NCBI RefSeq assembly: GCF_000330885.1
Contig: NC_020062.1
Coordinates: forward strand, 1,682,374 to 1,746,373
DNA length: 64,000 nt
Direction of reading: 5' to 3'
Source: Rhizobium tropici CIAT 899
Lineage (GTDB): Bacteria; Pseudomonadota; Alphaproteobacteria; Rhizobiales; Rhizobiaceae
In this document: positions 1-8,491 of the stretch, one piece after another
Position numbering within the stretch: position 1 is the first letter of the stretch
Layout of the letters: each line of letters begins with the position of its first letter
Translations under genes and position numbers: made by a program
Notes under the pieces: model-generated
The model's database searches: none
What the model saw: the letters and a program-made list of their open reading frames with translations, nothing else
What the model was told of the DNA's origin: nothing

Positions 1-1
1 C

Positions 2-202
2 AAGACAGGTGCCGCCGCGCTTGAAAATGCCCTGACGGTCCTCGACTGCAAGCTCGAAACCGCATTCCATCACCATTCCCATGCCATTCTGATCGGGCAT
101 ATCTGTGCGATGGAAATCCGGCAGGACATCGGACCGCTGCTCTACTGGCGAGGCGGCTATCATGACCTTCCGGCGGAGGTTGATGAGCGCTGTCTAGCGT
201 AG
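2..202 (+). CDS. Flavin reductase domain protein, C-terminal fragment
   Basis: The frame is open from the window edge to a TAG at 200-202, giving about 66 residues. The C-terminal motifs HSHAILIGHI and PLLYWRGGYHDL match the end of the FMN-binding split-barrel flavin reductase family (HpaC/RutF-like), which supplies reduced flavin to a partner monooxygenase. The N-terminus lies outside the window. Its last 9 bases overlap the stop of the convergent aminotransferase gene. The partner oxygenase, if any, would lie further left. The family call rests on the short RGGYHDL-type tail, so the substrate cannot be judged. Confidence 0.75.
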   Translation, partial: KTGAAALENALTVLDCKLETAFHHHSHAILIGHICAMEIRQDIGPLLYWRGGYHDLPAEVDERCLA

Positions 203-1357
203 ACGATCCGGCAATAACCTGATCGAGGCAACATCGACATTGGCAAAGGCAAATCTAAGGTAGCGCTCCTGCCCCTCCCCGAAATATGCCCCGGGAATGC
301 AGACCACGCCGCGTTCCCTCGCAAGTTCTTCGGCCACCTCGGACGACGATCGGCCCTCGAAAGGATGGCGAACAAAGGCGAAATAGGCGCCGATCGCTGC
401 AATCTCCCAGCCAGCCAGCTCGGAAAACGTTCCCCTCATGGCATCGGCCCGGCGAGCAATTTCCAGCCGGTTGCCGGCACGCCAGTCGGCAAGGATAGGC
501 AGAGCCGCCGCGACTGCGATCTGAGCCGAACGCGGGGCGCAGATCTGCATATTGTCCATGACCTTCGCGATCTCTGCGATGAGCCCAGGACCTGCCGTGA
601 CGGCACCGAGGCGATGACCGGGGATGCAGAAGGATTTCGAGAAACTGTAGAGAAGAACGAGCGTATCCTCCCAACCCGGCTCCGACAGCAGTGAGTGCGG
701 CCGGCCGTAATCTTCGGCCAGGAAATCGCGGTAGGTTTCGTCAACGACCAGCCAGGCGCCATATTTTCGGCAGAGCCTGAAAAGCGCGTGAAGCAGCTCG
801 GGCGGATAGACTGCTCCGGTGGGATTGTTGGGCGTAACGACGGCAAGCATCTTCACGCCGGCGGAAAGCGCGGCCTCTGCTGAACCAAGATCCGGAAGAA
901 AGCCGGCTGCGGGATCGCAGTCGACCAGCATCCGCTCGATTCCCAGCATCGATAGCGTCGTGTCATGATTGAAATAAAAGGGATTGGTGAGCGCGACCGT
1001 ATCGCCGGCGCCAGCAAGAGCAATCGCCGTGCACATGAACGCCTGATTGCAGCCGGCCGTGATATGGATATTGCCGGCAGATATCTCCGCGCCGTAGATT
1101 TCTACGACATGGGCGGCATAGGCCTGCCGCAGCAAAGGCTCGCCCTCGATCGGGCCGTATCCCGTCATCGCCTGTTGTGCAGCCGTCTCGCCAAGCAGAC
1201 GCAGCATTTCAGGATGCGCTGGATAGCCGGGAACTGCCTGCGACAGATCAATGAGCGGACCCTTCAATCCCTTGTATTCGCGGCCCCAGGCAACGACGGA
1301 AGGGATGGGTGGAGGGGAGAGGCGGGCAACGAGCGAATTGGATTTTGCAGCGGTCAT
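194..1357 (-). CDS. PLP-dependent aminotransferase, class I/II fold
   Basis: 387 residues, the usual length for fold-type I class I/II aminotransferases. Visible landmarks are the N-terminal LSQAVPGYP segment, the TPNNPTGAVYPP motif (Asn/Pro contacts to PLP), DETYRDF (Asp pairing with the pyridine nitrogen) and SFSKSFCIPGHRLG, which carries the Schiff-base lysine and the arginine-side turn. It probably transfers an amino group from an amino acid to a 2-oxo acid in the cytoplasm. It is divergent from an agmatinase-like gene across a 90 bp intergenic region with repeats, suggesting joint control and perhaps shared nitrogen catabolism. The amino-acid substrate cannot be read from the sequence. 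Confidence 0.88.
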   Translation of the reverse strand: MTAAKSNSLVARLSPPPIPSVVAWGREYKGLKGPLIDLSQAVPGYPAHPEMLRLLGETAAQQAMTGYGPIEGEPLLRQAYAAHVVEIYGAEISAGNIHITAGCNQAFMCTAIALAGAGDTVALTNPFYFNHDTTLSMLGIERMLVDCDPAAGFLPDLGSAEAALSAGVKMLAVVTPNNPTGAVYPPELLHALFRLCRKYGAWLVVDETYRDFLAEDYGRPHSLLSEPGWEDTLVLLYSFSKSFCIPGHRLGAVTAGPGLIAEIAKVMDNMQICAPRSAQIAVAAALPILADWRAGNRLEIARRADAMRGTFSELAGWEIAAIGAYFAFVRHPFEGRSSSEVAEELARERGVVCIPGAYFGEGQERYLRFAFANVDVASIRLLPDRLR

Positions 1358-1371
1358 ATCGATTTCTCTTT

Positions 1372-1434
1372 GATACCGATTGCTACAACGATACCAATTG
1401 CTTTCTCAACCTCTTTGTTGAGTGATACGGATCT
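1372..1434. promoter_or_regulatory. Direct repeats and dyad in divergent promoter region
   Basis: Between the divergent aminotransferase and agmatinase-like genes there are two near-identical direct repeats, GATACCGATTGCT (1372-1384) and GATACCAATTGCT (1390-1402), 18 bp apart. A partial third copy GATACGGAT lies at 1424-1432. Between the second and third copies is a perfect dyad CTCAAC-N6-GTTGAG (1405-1422). The arrangement resembles a regulator binding region for both genes. The regulator is not adjacent and is unknown. Confidence 0.5.
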
Positions 1435-1447
1435 CAAGCGGAGACGC

Positions 1448-2509
1448 ATGCGCATGGTGTGGGACAAGATGCGGCTCGAACAGCTGCGCGCGGAATTTGC
1501 AGACAGCAAAGGCGGCGAGATATTCGACGAGAAGTTTCGCAAAGTCGCCGAGAAGATCATCTCCAAGAGCGGCACGAGACTGGCACCCTATGCCGGTGTG
1601 CCGACTTTCCTTAGCGCGCCCTACATGCAGGTCGCAGCCGACGAGCCTGATTTCGGCAATCTCCAGGTCGCGATCACGGGAATTCCGATGGATCTCGGCG
1701 TCACCAACCGCCCCGGCTCCCGCTTCGGACCGCGTGCCCTTCGCGCCATCGAAAGGATCGGTCCTTACAACCACGTTCTGGGAACAGCGCCCGTCTTCGA
1801 TCTTCGCGTCGCCGACATTGGCGACGTGCCGTTCCAGAGCCGCTATAGGCTGGAGCTCAGTCACGACGACATCGAAAAGCGTATCGGCCAGATCGTCGAC
1901 GCCGGCGTCGTGCCTCTCTCGGTCGGGGGTGACCACTCCATCACGCATCCCATCTTGAAGGCGGTCGGTCGGAAGGAACCGGTAGGCCTCATTCATATCG
2001 ATGCTCACTGCGATACCAGCGGCGCCTTCGATCAGACGAAGTTTCATCATGGCGGACCGTTTCGCAACGCCGTGCTGGATGGCGTGCTTGATCCGACAAG
2101 GACGATCCAGATCGGCATCCGCGGTTCGGCGGAATATCTGTGGGAATTCTCCTATAAGTCGGGAATGACCGTGATCCACGCCGAGGACCTCAGCGGAATG
2201 GGGATGGAAGCCGTCATCGCCAAGGCCAAATCCATCGTCGGCGACGGCCCGACCTATCTCTCCTTCGACATCGACAGCCTCGATCCGAGCTTCGCCCCCG
2301 GCACGGGGACGCCGGAAGTCGGCGGATTGACGACGCGCGAAGTTCTTGAACTGATACGCGGACTGAAGGGCATCAATCTGATAGGTGGCGACGTCGTCGA
2401 AGTCGCTCCCCAATATGACGCGACGACCAACACCGCACATGCCGGAGCTCAAGTGCTCTTCGAGATACTGAGCCTCATGGTGTTCAGTCCGTCGATCGGC
2501 AACCGCTGA
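1448..2509 (+). CDS. Agmatinase-family ureohydrolase
   Basis: 353 residues from the ATG at 1448. The frame is open much further upstream, but that part is antisense to the aminotransferase. GGAG lies just before 1448; ATGs at 1454 and 1469 are alternatives. Binuclear manganese motifs of the arginase/agmatinase/formiminoglutamase family are present: GGDHSITHPI, HIDAHCDT and SFDIDSLDPSFAPGTGTPE. It would hydrolyse a guanidino or related C-N bond, releasing urea or an analogue. The N-terminus GGEIFDEKFRKVAEKI is typical of the rhizobial SpeB-like branch, whose true substrate is often not agmatine. Divergent from the aminotransferase, it fits an amine or amino-acid catabolic role. Confidence 0.88.
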   Translation: MRMVWDKMRLEQLRAEFADSKGGEIFDEKFRKVAEKIISKSGTRLAPYAGVPTFLSAPYMQVAADEPDFGNLQVAITGIPMDLGVTNRPGSRFGPRALRAIERIGPYNHVLGTAPVFDLRVADIGDVPFQSRYRLELSHDDIEKRIGQIVDAGVVPLSVGGDHSITHPILKAVGRKEPVGLIHIDAHCDTSGAFDQTKFHHGGPFRNAVLDGVLDPTRTIQIGIRGSAEYLWEFSYKSGMTVIHAEDLSGMGMEAVIAKAKSIVGDGPTYLSFDIDSLDPSFAPGTGTPEVGGLTTREVLELIRGLKGINLIGGDVVEVAPQYDATTNTAHAGAQVLFEILSLMVFSPSIGNR

Positions 2510-2662
2510 GCATTGTGTTCAGCGAAAGACAATTTCGCTGCATAGGCTGGGTTTTCATGGCGATACGGAACAGACAACAGTGTGCCGGCATCGATCTTCT
2601 TGGAACGCATGTCGAATTCTGTTGTCGCACGTCTTTGAGCCAGTGGACATTGGGGTGACGCA

Positions 2663-2959
2663 ATGAGTGATACGTTGGTCTGCACCTCATGCGGATTGGA
2701 CAAGACCGAATCGATCGTCCACGGAGGCTCATACATACTTCGATGCGCCGCTTGCGGCGAAGCAATGGTCGCAACGTCGTTCATGGCGATGCTCGATTCC
2801 GAACACGACTGGGCCGCCTTTGTCGATGCGGGTCCTGGAAAAGTCCCCCAACCGGAGGCGCTCGTCGCGCGTGGACCGCTTCGTGAGATATCGACGGCGA
2901 TCAAGGTCTCGGCACGTGAGGGAACTCAGATACGCCTGATACTCGAAAGAAAGAATTGA
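2663..2959 (+). CDS. Small zinc-ribbon-like hypothetical protein
   Basis: 98 residues beginning MSDTLVCTSCGLDK, with GGGG upstream of the ATG. Two CxxC pairs (CTSC near residue 7 and CAAC near 28) can form one treble-clef or rubredoxin-like zinc knuckle in the N-terminal third. The rest has no recognisable domain. No signal peptide or membrane segment is evident, so it is probably cytoplasmic. It stands alone between the agmatinase-like gene and the convergent VOC gene. A frame on the opposite strand overlaps it but shows no recognisable motif. The function is unknown; zinc-ribbon proteins of this size often bind nucleic acid or a protein partner. Confidence 0.65.
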   Translation: MSDTLVCTSCGLDKTESIVHGGSYILRCAACGEAMVATSFMAMLDSEHDWAAFVDAGPGKVPQPEALVARGPLREISTAIKVSAREGTQIRLILERKN

Positions 2960-2991
2960 CCGTTATTGGGCCTACGCGGCCGTGACGGATT

Positions 2992-3366
2992 TCATTTCGT
3001 CGGCTGCGACCGCGCGGACAATTTATTGCCGTCAGGATCGCGAAGATATGCGACGAATGCTCCGTTCGGGCGCTCGGAGGGCGGACTTTCGATCGCCATG
3101 CCACCATGCGCGACACCGGCGGCATGCCACGCCAGAACATGGCCTGGGCTCGCGGCGGCTATACCGATAGTCCCGCCGTTAGCCGCGGTCGCAGGCTTGC
3201 CATCGATCGGTTTCGTGATCATCAGCCGACCACCCTCGTGGATATAGACCAGCCTGCCTCGCTCATCCATCTCGCCCGGATTACCACCCAATGCAGCGAA
3301 TGTGGCGTCGTAGAAGCTTCTGGCTCGTTCCAAATCGTTGCTTCCGATCATGACATGAGTGAACAT
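2992..3366 (-). CDS. VOC superfamily (glyoxalase/dioxygenase-like) protein
   Basis: 124 residues, the size of a single-domain vicinal oxygen chelate protein. It starts MFTHVMIGSNDLERARSFYD, the classical first beta-alpha-beta unit, and ends with FVAYLRDPDGNKL, the paired second unit with the DPDGN turn. GGAG precedes the ATG by 8 bases. VOC proteins include glyoxalase I, fosfomycin and bleomycin resistance proteins and extradiol dioxygenases. The single-module size fits a lyase or binding protein rather than a dioxygenase. There is no operon partner, as it is convergent with the zinc-ribbon gene. Substrate unknown. Confidence 0.85.
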   Translation of the reverse strand: MFTHVMIGSNDLERARSFYDATFAALGGNPGEMDERGRLVYIHEGGRLMITKPIDGKPATAANGGTIGIAAASPGHVLAWHAAGVAHGGMAIESPPSERPNGAFVAYLRDPDGNKLSARSQPTK

Positions 3367-3473
3367 GCTTCATCTCCGGTAAATACCCAGTAAGTCTCAT
3401 CCAATGCCACCCCAACCTCGCTACGGGCCAGCCGCAAAGTTCCCGATGGAGAGCGATCTCCTACTCATTCTGC

Positions 3474-4394
3474 TCATCTCGGCGATGAAGTCGAGGCCTT
3501 ATCCGCAAATCGAGGATGCGTTTGGATGTAGTGCCAGAGCCGGTTGGCGACGGGTCCGTGCGGGCGGTCGCGGCGACGTGCCGCCACAAGGTCGATATCC
3601 ATGCCCGGGAAATGCTGTCCCGTGATGGAGAGCAGACGTCCGTCACGCAACTCCTCCTCGATCATGAAGCGGGGCAGATGCCCCCAGGCCATGCCGCGAA
3701 GGACGATCTCCTTCTTCATCGTGTGATCGGCAACCGTGCATTGCGGTGCACCCTCGACCACGTAGAAACTGGGTTTTGCAATATCGCGCGCCGTGTCCCG
3801 GATGATACATTGGGTCAACCCACGCATTTGTTCGGGAGTGATCGATCGCGAGGGGGCGAATGGCAGGAATCCGGGAGCAACCACCGGCACGAAGGAGATC
3901 GCGCCGAGATCGATCCATTCGAGCCGCGGATCGGACTTATCGATCCAATGGAGGATCAGGTCGGCTTCGTCTTCTAAAAGCCGCTCGGATGGTCCGCCGA
4001 TCGTCTCGAAATGCAGATCGAGCCGCGTGTTCGCACAGCCGGCGAAGAAGCCGCCGAGCAATTGCAGGCCATCATGCAGCGGGCAGGTGTCGCCAAGGAT
4101 CACGCGCAGGTGCGTCTCCTCTCCCATCGTGAGCTGACGGGCATGCACCCTTAGCGCTTCCATTTCGCCGAGCAGGGCCTGCGCCTTGCGATGAAAGGAG
4201 CGACCAGCTTCGGTGAGATCTACCCGATAGCCGGTACGATCGAGGAGGGCGACGCCGAGATTGGCCTCAAGCTTGGCGATCGCTGCAAACACGGCCGTAT
4301 GCGACCGGTTCAACACGGAGGCCGCCGCTTGAAAGCCGCCTTCGCGGACCACCGCGTCGAAACATTGAATTTCCTGGAGCGTGAATGGCTGCAT
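3474..4394 (-). CDS. LysR-family transcriptional regulator
   Basis: 306 residues. The N-terminal winged helix-turn-helix (residues 1-62) reads TLQEIQCFDAVVREGGFQAAASVL, followed by the LLDRTGYRVDLTEAG hinge typical of LysR proteins. The rest is the effector-binding domain. It is divergent from the PcaD-like hydrolase 154 bp away, the usual layout for a LysR regulator that controls its neighbour and itself. A 7-bp-arm dyad covers its own start codon (see 4392-4414). The effector is unknown; the neighbour suggests an aromatic-acid intermediate or another ester or lactone. Confidence 0.9.
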   Translation of the reverse strand: MQPFTLQEIQCFDAVVREGGFQAAASVLNRSHTAVFAAIAKLEANLGVALLDRTGYRVDLTEAGRSFHRKAQALLGEMEALRVHARQLTMGEETHLRVILGDTCPLHDGLQLLGGFFAGCANTRLDLHFETIGGPSERLLEDEADLILHWIDKSDPRLEWIDLGAISFVPVVAPGFLPFAPSRSITPEQMRGLTQCIIRDTARDIAKPSFYVVEGAPQCTVADHTMKKEIVLRGMAWGHLPRFMIEEELRDGRLLSITGQHFPGMDIDLVAARRRDRPHGPVANRLWHYIQTHPRFADKASTSSPR

Positions 4395-4414
4395 TGTAGA
4401 TTCTATTTACAATG
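4392..4414. promoter_or_regulatory. LysR-type dyad over the regulator start codon
   Basis: CATTGTA (4392-4398), nine bases, then TACAATG (4408-4414) form a perfect 7-bp-arm palindrome. The first three bases are the complement of the LysR start codon. LysR operators contain T-N11-A dyads, and placement at the regulator's own start suggests autorepression. The hydrolase start is 134 bp further on, so a second activation site may lie between. Confidence 0.55.
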
Positions 4415-4548
4415 ACTTTCCAATCTTTTCAATTTTTTTGGAATGAAGAGAGAATTAGCGTCGAACTGTTCTCGACCCCGCCCCGCTTTCCGGAACCAGA
4501 TTCTGGGGCAATGCGGCAGGTGCCAACAACAAGAGAAGGAGCATATCG

Positions 4549-5397
4549 ATGACGATCAATTCCGCAGAACTCGCCACGCTCAATCCCGAAGAGCCGGCCG
4601 CCCTGTCGTTCTTCACCACCGGCGATGGCGTCCGGATCGCCTACAGGATCGATGGGCGGAACGACCGCCCAGCATTAATCCTTGCCAATTCCATTGCGAC
4701 CACCCTACAGATGTGGGATCTCCAGATTCCCAAATTCGCCGAACACTTTCGGGTCATCCGCTATGATTACCGCGGCCATGGCGGCTCGGACGTGCCGGCT
4801 GGCGCCTATTCGGACGGAAGGCTCGGCCGCGACGTGCTGGAGCTGATGGACCGGCTCGGGATTGAGAGAGCGCATTTTCTTGGCCTGTCCCTTGGCGGCT
4901 GGGTTGGCCAATGGCTTGCCATCCACACACCGGAACGGATCGACCGTCTGATCCTCAGCAATACCTCTTCCTACCTCGGCCCCGCCGAAACCTTCGACAG
5001 GTCGATAGCCGCAACGCTTGCTGCGCCGGACATGAGGGAAGCCGCGGAGACCTTCCTCGGCAACTGGTTTCCGAAAGCGATGATCGCGGCGAACGGAGCG
5101 GTTGTTCGCCAGTTCCGAGAGATGTTACTGAACATATCGCGCAAGGGACTCGCCGGCCTGTTTGCCGCCGTGCGCGATGCCGACATGCGCCGTACCAGCG
5201 CCCTCATCCAGAGCCCGACGCTCGTAATCGCCGGCGAGTTCGACACGGTCACATCGCACGCCATGGGTGAAGCAATCGCCAGCACGATCCCAGGAGCAAG
5301 GCTGAAAACCTTTCCGGCCGTGCACTTCTCCAATATCGAGTTTGCGCAAGCCTTCAGCGAAGAGGTTGTGGCGTTTCTCAACCGGAAATCCGCTTGA
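4549..5397 (+). CDS. Alpha/beta hydrolase, 3-oxoadipate enol-lactonase-like
   Basis: 282 residues with AAGGAG upstream of the ATG. The fold landmarks are YDYRGHGGSD (oxyanion side), GLSLGGWVG (nucleophile elbow, serine near residue 115) and IAGEFDTVT (acid strand). A late histidine in AVHFSNIEFA completes the triad. The pattern and spacing match the PcaD/enol-lactonase group, which opens 3-oxoadipate enol-lactone in the beta-ketoadipate pathway. No other pca gene is adjacent, so a different ester or lactone substrate is possible. It is divergent from a LysR regulator that probably controls it. Confidence 0.82.
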   Translation: MTINSAELATLNPEEPAALSFFTTGDGVRIAYRIDGRNDRPALILANSIATTLQMWDLQIPKFAEHFRVIRYDYRGHGGSDVPAGAYSDGRLGRDVLELMDRLGIERAHFLGLSLGGWVGQWLAIHTPERIDRLILSNTSSYLGPAETFDRSIAATLAAPDMREAAETFLGNWFPKAMIAANGAVVRQFREMLLNISRKGLAGLFAAVRDADMRRTSALIQSPTLVIAGEFDTVTSHAMGEAIASTIPGARLKTFPAVHFSNIEFAQAFSEEVVAFLNRKSA

Positions 5398-5422
5398 AAT
5401 ACTGGTCGAGTCTGCACAGGCA

Positions 5423-5447
5423 CCGCCTGCGAAACCTAGGCAGGCGG
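5423..5447 (+). terminator. Possible hairpin terminator after the hydrolase
   Basis: CCGCCTGC (5423-5430) and GCAGGCGG (5440-5447) give an 8 bp GC-rich stem with a 9-base loop, 26 bases after the hydrolase stop. There is no clear U-tract, so termination efficiency is uncertain. Confidence 0.35.
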
Positions 5448-5606
5448 CGCTTGTCCAGGCCGAAAACTGCAGGCGAAGGACAAGGCGTCGCGGGTTGACA
5501 CTCGCTCGATAGTGGCCTTCTTGTTCCGACTTTCGGTTGAGTGTAAGGATGGTGAAGCTTAGGATTGTCTTTACCACGGGGCTCGCCGAATGACTTGGAC
5601 GTCGCT

Positions 5607-6716
5607 ATGACGCAGGTGCCACATGTCACTTCCGCAGAGCGGATCGGCGTACTCGATGAACTCAGGTTCCTGGCTGCACTTGCGGTGGCGCTCTTTCACT
5701 TCGGGTTCCGAGGCAAAACGCTTGGTTTTACCGAGATGAATCTTCCAGACTGGATATCCGTGTTGAAATACGGATATCTGGGCGTGCAGATGTTCTTCGT
5801 GATAAGCGGTTTCGTCATCGCCTACTCGGCGGAAGGGCGGACACCGGGGCAATTTGCTATCGCGCGCTTTGCGCGAATTTATCCGATGTTCGTATTATGC
5901 ATGACATTGACGTTCCTGATCGTCGCCATTTATGGCGCGCCGCAGATCGACGCGACCGTTACGCAATGGGCCGCCAATCTGCTCCTCCAGCCCGGACTGC
6001 TGGGGCAAGAGATCATGGACGGCTCCTATTGGTCGATCTCTTACGAGGTCGTGTTTTACGGCTGGGTTTTCGTTCTGATAAAACTGGGCGGTTTCAAGCC
6101 CCGGCTGTATCCGGCCATTGTTGTCGGCTGGCTGCTTGTTTCAATAATAGATCGTGCTTTCTTTGCCAATCCTTTGATGCGCCATCTCGCGCTGACCGAC
6201 GAAAGCGGCTTTTTCTGTATCGGCTTGGTTTTTTATGCCGCGTTTCGCGAAGGCTACACGCTTCGCAATTTCGTTTTGCTTGTCTTATCCGCTGCGGTTG
6301 CCCTGTACCAATCCTTGGAAATGACCCAATGGAATCGCGAAAATTACGGTGTGGACTATAGCGATCTGGTTGCTGTCAGTTCCTGTCTTGCCATTGTGGC
6401 AATTGTCGCCTTGGCAATAAAGCGACAGCGTTCGCTTTTGCCTGGAGGCATGATGCTCGCGCTTGGCGGCATCAGCTATCCCTTTTATCTACTGCATCAG
6501 CACATCGGTTACGTAATCTTCAATAAGGTCGGAGCGACGGCTTCGCCGGAAACCGTTGTGACCATGACCGTACTGCTTCTGATATGCATTTCATACCTGC
6601 TTTGGCGCTTCTTCGATGAGCCGTCCCGACGGCTGACCAGGTCAGTTTTGACGCGGCTATTTGAGAATGGATTTTATCTACCTCGGCCGAAGAAAGATAT
6701 TTCCGGAGCGGAATGA
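5607..6716 (+). CDS. Membrane acyltransferase, acyltransferase-3 family
   Basis: 369 residues from the ATG at 5607. A TTG at 5565 would add 14 residues, but its AGGA is too close to serve as a binding site. The N-terminus IGVLDELRFLAALAVALFHF has the conserved Arg and His of the acyltransferase-3 (OafA/NodX/ExoZ) family. About ten hydrophobic segments follow, with GVQMFFVISGFVI as the signature second segment. Such proteins O-acetylate or otherwise acylate surface polysaccharide or lipid sugars at the inner membrane. It stands alone, convergent with the response regulator. The AT content is a little higher than that of neighbours, as is common in surface-modification genes. Confidence 0.87.
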   Translation: MTQVPHVTSAERIGVLDELRFLAALAVALFHFGFRGKTLGFTEMNLPDWISVLKYGYLGVQMFFVISGFVIAYSAEGRTPGQFAIARFARIYPMFVLCMTLTFLIVAIYGAPQIDATVTQWAANLLLQPGLLGQEIMDGSYWSISYEVVFYGWVFVLIKLGGFKPRLYPAIVVGWLLVSIIDRAFFANPLMRHLALTDESGFFCIGLVFYAAFREGYTLRNFVLLVLSAAVALYQSLEMTQWNRENYGVDYSDLVAVSSCLAIVAIVALAIKRQRSLLPGGMMLALGGISYPFYLLHQHIGYVIFNKVGATASPETVVTMTVLLLICISYLLWRFFDEPSRRLTRSVLTRLFENGFYLPRPKKDISGAE

Positions 6717-6841
6717 AGATTCGCCGTGCAACGAGACTGTCATGGCAGTCTCCTTCAAAGGGAACTTTCCGCGCTCGTCGGTTCCGCTGGGCGGCCCCTC
6801 AGAGCGCACAAAGCAATGCCCATCAACCTTACGGAAAGGCT

Positions 6842-7216
6842 TCAAAGCGATCGAACGACCTCCACAAGACGCGTCATATCGGTGGGTTTCCCGAGATTGG
6901 GCACCTTGGCGAAAACATCATGCCGGGCAAGTTCCGCCGGATCGCTCGCACTGGCGAGAACGAACGGCACGCCCCACGACCTTAAAAGGAGAGCGACGGG
7001 CGTGACCTTCTCGCCATTGAGATTGACATCCAGAACAGCAGCGTCCGGACGTTGGCTCTTCAACAATTCAAGGGCCTGATGGACGGAGTTTGCCGGACCC
7101 AAGACTTCAAATCCCCCTCTTGTCAAAACACTTTCCAGCTCCATCGCGATAAAGAACTCGTCTTCGACCACAAGAATGATCCTGCGCACGACCTTGCCTT
7201 TTTCAGGTTCACTCAT
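6842..7216 (-). CDS. Receiver-only response regulator
   Basis: 124 residues, a single CheY-like receiver domain with no output domain. The acidic pocket VVEDEFFIA, the phospho-acceptor in AAVLDVNLNG, the Ser/Thr switch in FVLASAS and the lysine in LGKPTDM are all present. Its start overlaps the end of the upstream kinase gene by 4 bases (7213-7216), so translation is coupled and the kinase is the likely partner. Receiver-only proteins with HWE or HisKA_2 kinases usually act as phosphosinks or phosphorelay shuttles. Confidence 0.92.
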   Translation of the reverse strand: MSEPEKGKVVRRIILVVEDEFFIAMELESVLTRGGFEVLGPANSVHQALELLKSQRPDAAVLDVNLNGEKVTPVALLLRSWGVPFVLASASDPAELARHDVFAKVPNLGKPTDMTRLVEVVRSL

Positions 7217-8199
7217 AAGCGTTTCCAGGGGAGCTTGATAATGGCTGCCAAACCTTTTGGATCGAAGTTAAGTTCCACAGTTCCTCCAAGATGCCGGGAG
7301 GTACCTTCGATCAACTCGGTGCCGTACCCTCTTCGCTTCGGCGGCACGACCTCAGGGCCACCGGTTTCACGCCAATGGCATACCAAGTACAGCCGGCTCC
7401 TGGGTCCATCCTCCAATGACCATTGAACGTGCAATTTGCCGTCCGGAACGGATAATGCACCATATTTCAACGCGTTCGTTGCCAGCTCGTGGAACATCAT
7501 GCTGACTGGCACGATCTCGGAACCCGGCACCTGCACCACCGGACCTTCGCATAGGAGACGATCCATGCCAGGCTCGCCGACCGATTGCCTCATCAGGGTT
7601 TTAAAATCGCTTGCTTCGTTAATGGCGGCGATCTCCTGGGCATGAAGCGTGACTTCGAGCCGCCCCAGGAAACGATCACGGTAATCAATGCCTGTGAGAT
7701 CTTCAGCATCCATGTGCATCGCAAGCGACCGCACGATCGCGAACAGATTCCTCATACGGTGGCGGGTTTCGGAAACGATGAAATCCTTCTCGGCATCGTG
7801 GCGCTGCCTTTCCGTCACATCGTCGAAGAGAACAAGGATATGGGTGCTGTTGTCATCCGGATGCACGAGACGGCGCGCATCGACGAGGAAGGTGCGCCGG
7901 CCGATGGTTGGGAAGTCGTGGACCACTTCGTAGCCAATGACGGCTGCCGCTTTTGGTATAACCGCCGCGATCAGCTGTCGGAGTTCGGCAATATCCCACT
8001 GACCATTGCCGAGATCAAAGAAACTCTCCCCCAGAATATCATCGCGCTCGAGGCTGAAGGTTTTCAAGAATGCATTGTTTGCGGTTGAGACGCACAGGTT
8101 CTGATCAAGGACGATGATTGCCTGCGTCATCGTATCGACCACGCCTTGCGCCTGGACGTGCCCGCTCCTCAATAGACGGTACAGGTCTTCCAGCATCAT
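7213..8199 (-). CDS. PAS-HWE family sensor histidine kinase
   Basis: 328 residues with no membrane segment, so a soluble sensor. A PAS domain covers residues 10-130 (VVDTMTQAIIVLDQNLCVSTANNAF). The HWE-type dimerisation helix has the phospho-histidine in SETRHRMRNLFAIV (near residue 147), followed by HELATNALKYGALS, the N box. A GYGTELIEG-type G box and a W-E-containing strand occur near the end. HWE kinases are most common in Rhizobiales and often feed single-receiver proteins, as the 4-base overlap with the next gene implies here. The ligand or light cofactor is unknown; the PAS lacks the flavin-binding GRNCRFLQ motif of LOV domains. Confidence 0.92.
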   Translation of the reverse strand: MMLEDLYRLLRSGHVQAQGVVDTMTQAIIVLDQNLCVSTANNAFLKTFSLERDDILGESFFDLGNGQWDIAELRQLIAAVIPKAAAVIGYEVVHDFPTIGRRTFLVDARRLVHPDDNSTHILVLFDDVTERQRHDAEKDFIVSETRHRMRNLFAIVRSLAMHMDAEDLTGIDYRDRFLGRLEVTLHAQEIAAINEASDFKTLMRQSVGEPGMDRLLCEGPVVQVPGSEIVPVSMMFHELATNALKYGALSVPDGKLHVQWSLEDGPRSRLYLVCHWRETGGPEVVPPKRRGYGTELIEGTSRHLGGTVELNFDPKGLAAIIKLPWKRL

Positions 8200-8491
8200 T
8201 CCCGGCTCCTCTCCGCAGCATCCGAAGGACTTCCCAGGTTTCCTAATAGAAGTAATGGCGTGCTGAGCGCCGGCAAGGCGCGGGATCAGAGAATATTGTC
8301 AAAGCAATGAGCTGTCGTTCAGGGCCTTATCTCAGCAAGGGCGTCAATGAATGAGTAAAGATGCAGCTCTTTTCGCTAAGCTGCACTTTCGTCAACACAT
8401 CAGGATTGAAGCCGAACACGACCTCACGGACATGGAACTATGCGTCCGCCGGCATTGGGGACACGGCGCTGTAGAAGAATACTGAGCACGA
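8200..8491. other. Gene-free stretch upstream of the kinase
   Basis: No convincing coding frame was seen. It should contain the promoter for the kinase/response regulator pair near 8200. The right part may be the undetectable upstream portion of the decayed ETF-QO remnant that starts near 8492. Confidence 0.4.

Noticed and set aside
965..1447. N-terminal extension of the ureohydrolase frame
   Set aside because: The frame is open but antisense to the aminotransferase gene and lacks family similarity; the agmatinase fold begins after 1448.
2449..2904. Minus-strand 151-codon frame opposite the zinc-ribbon gene
   Set aside because: No motif; the plus-strand frame has paired CxxC motifs and a ribosome site.
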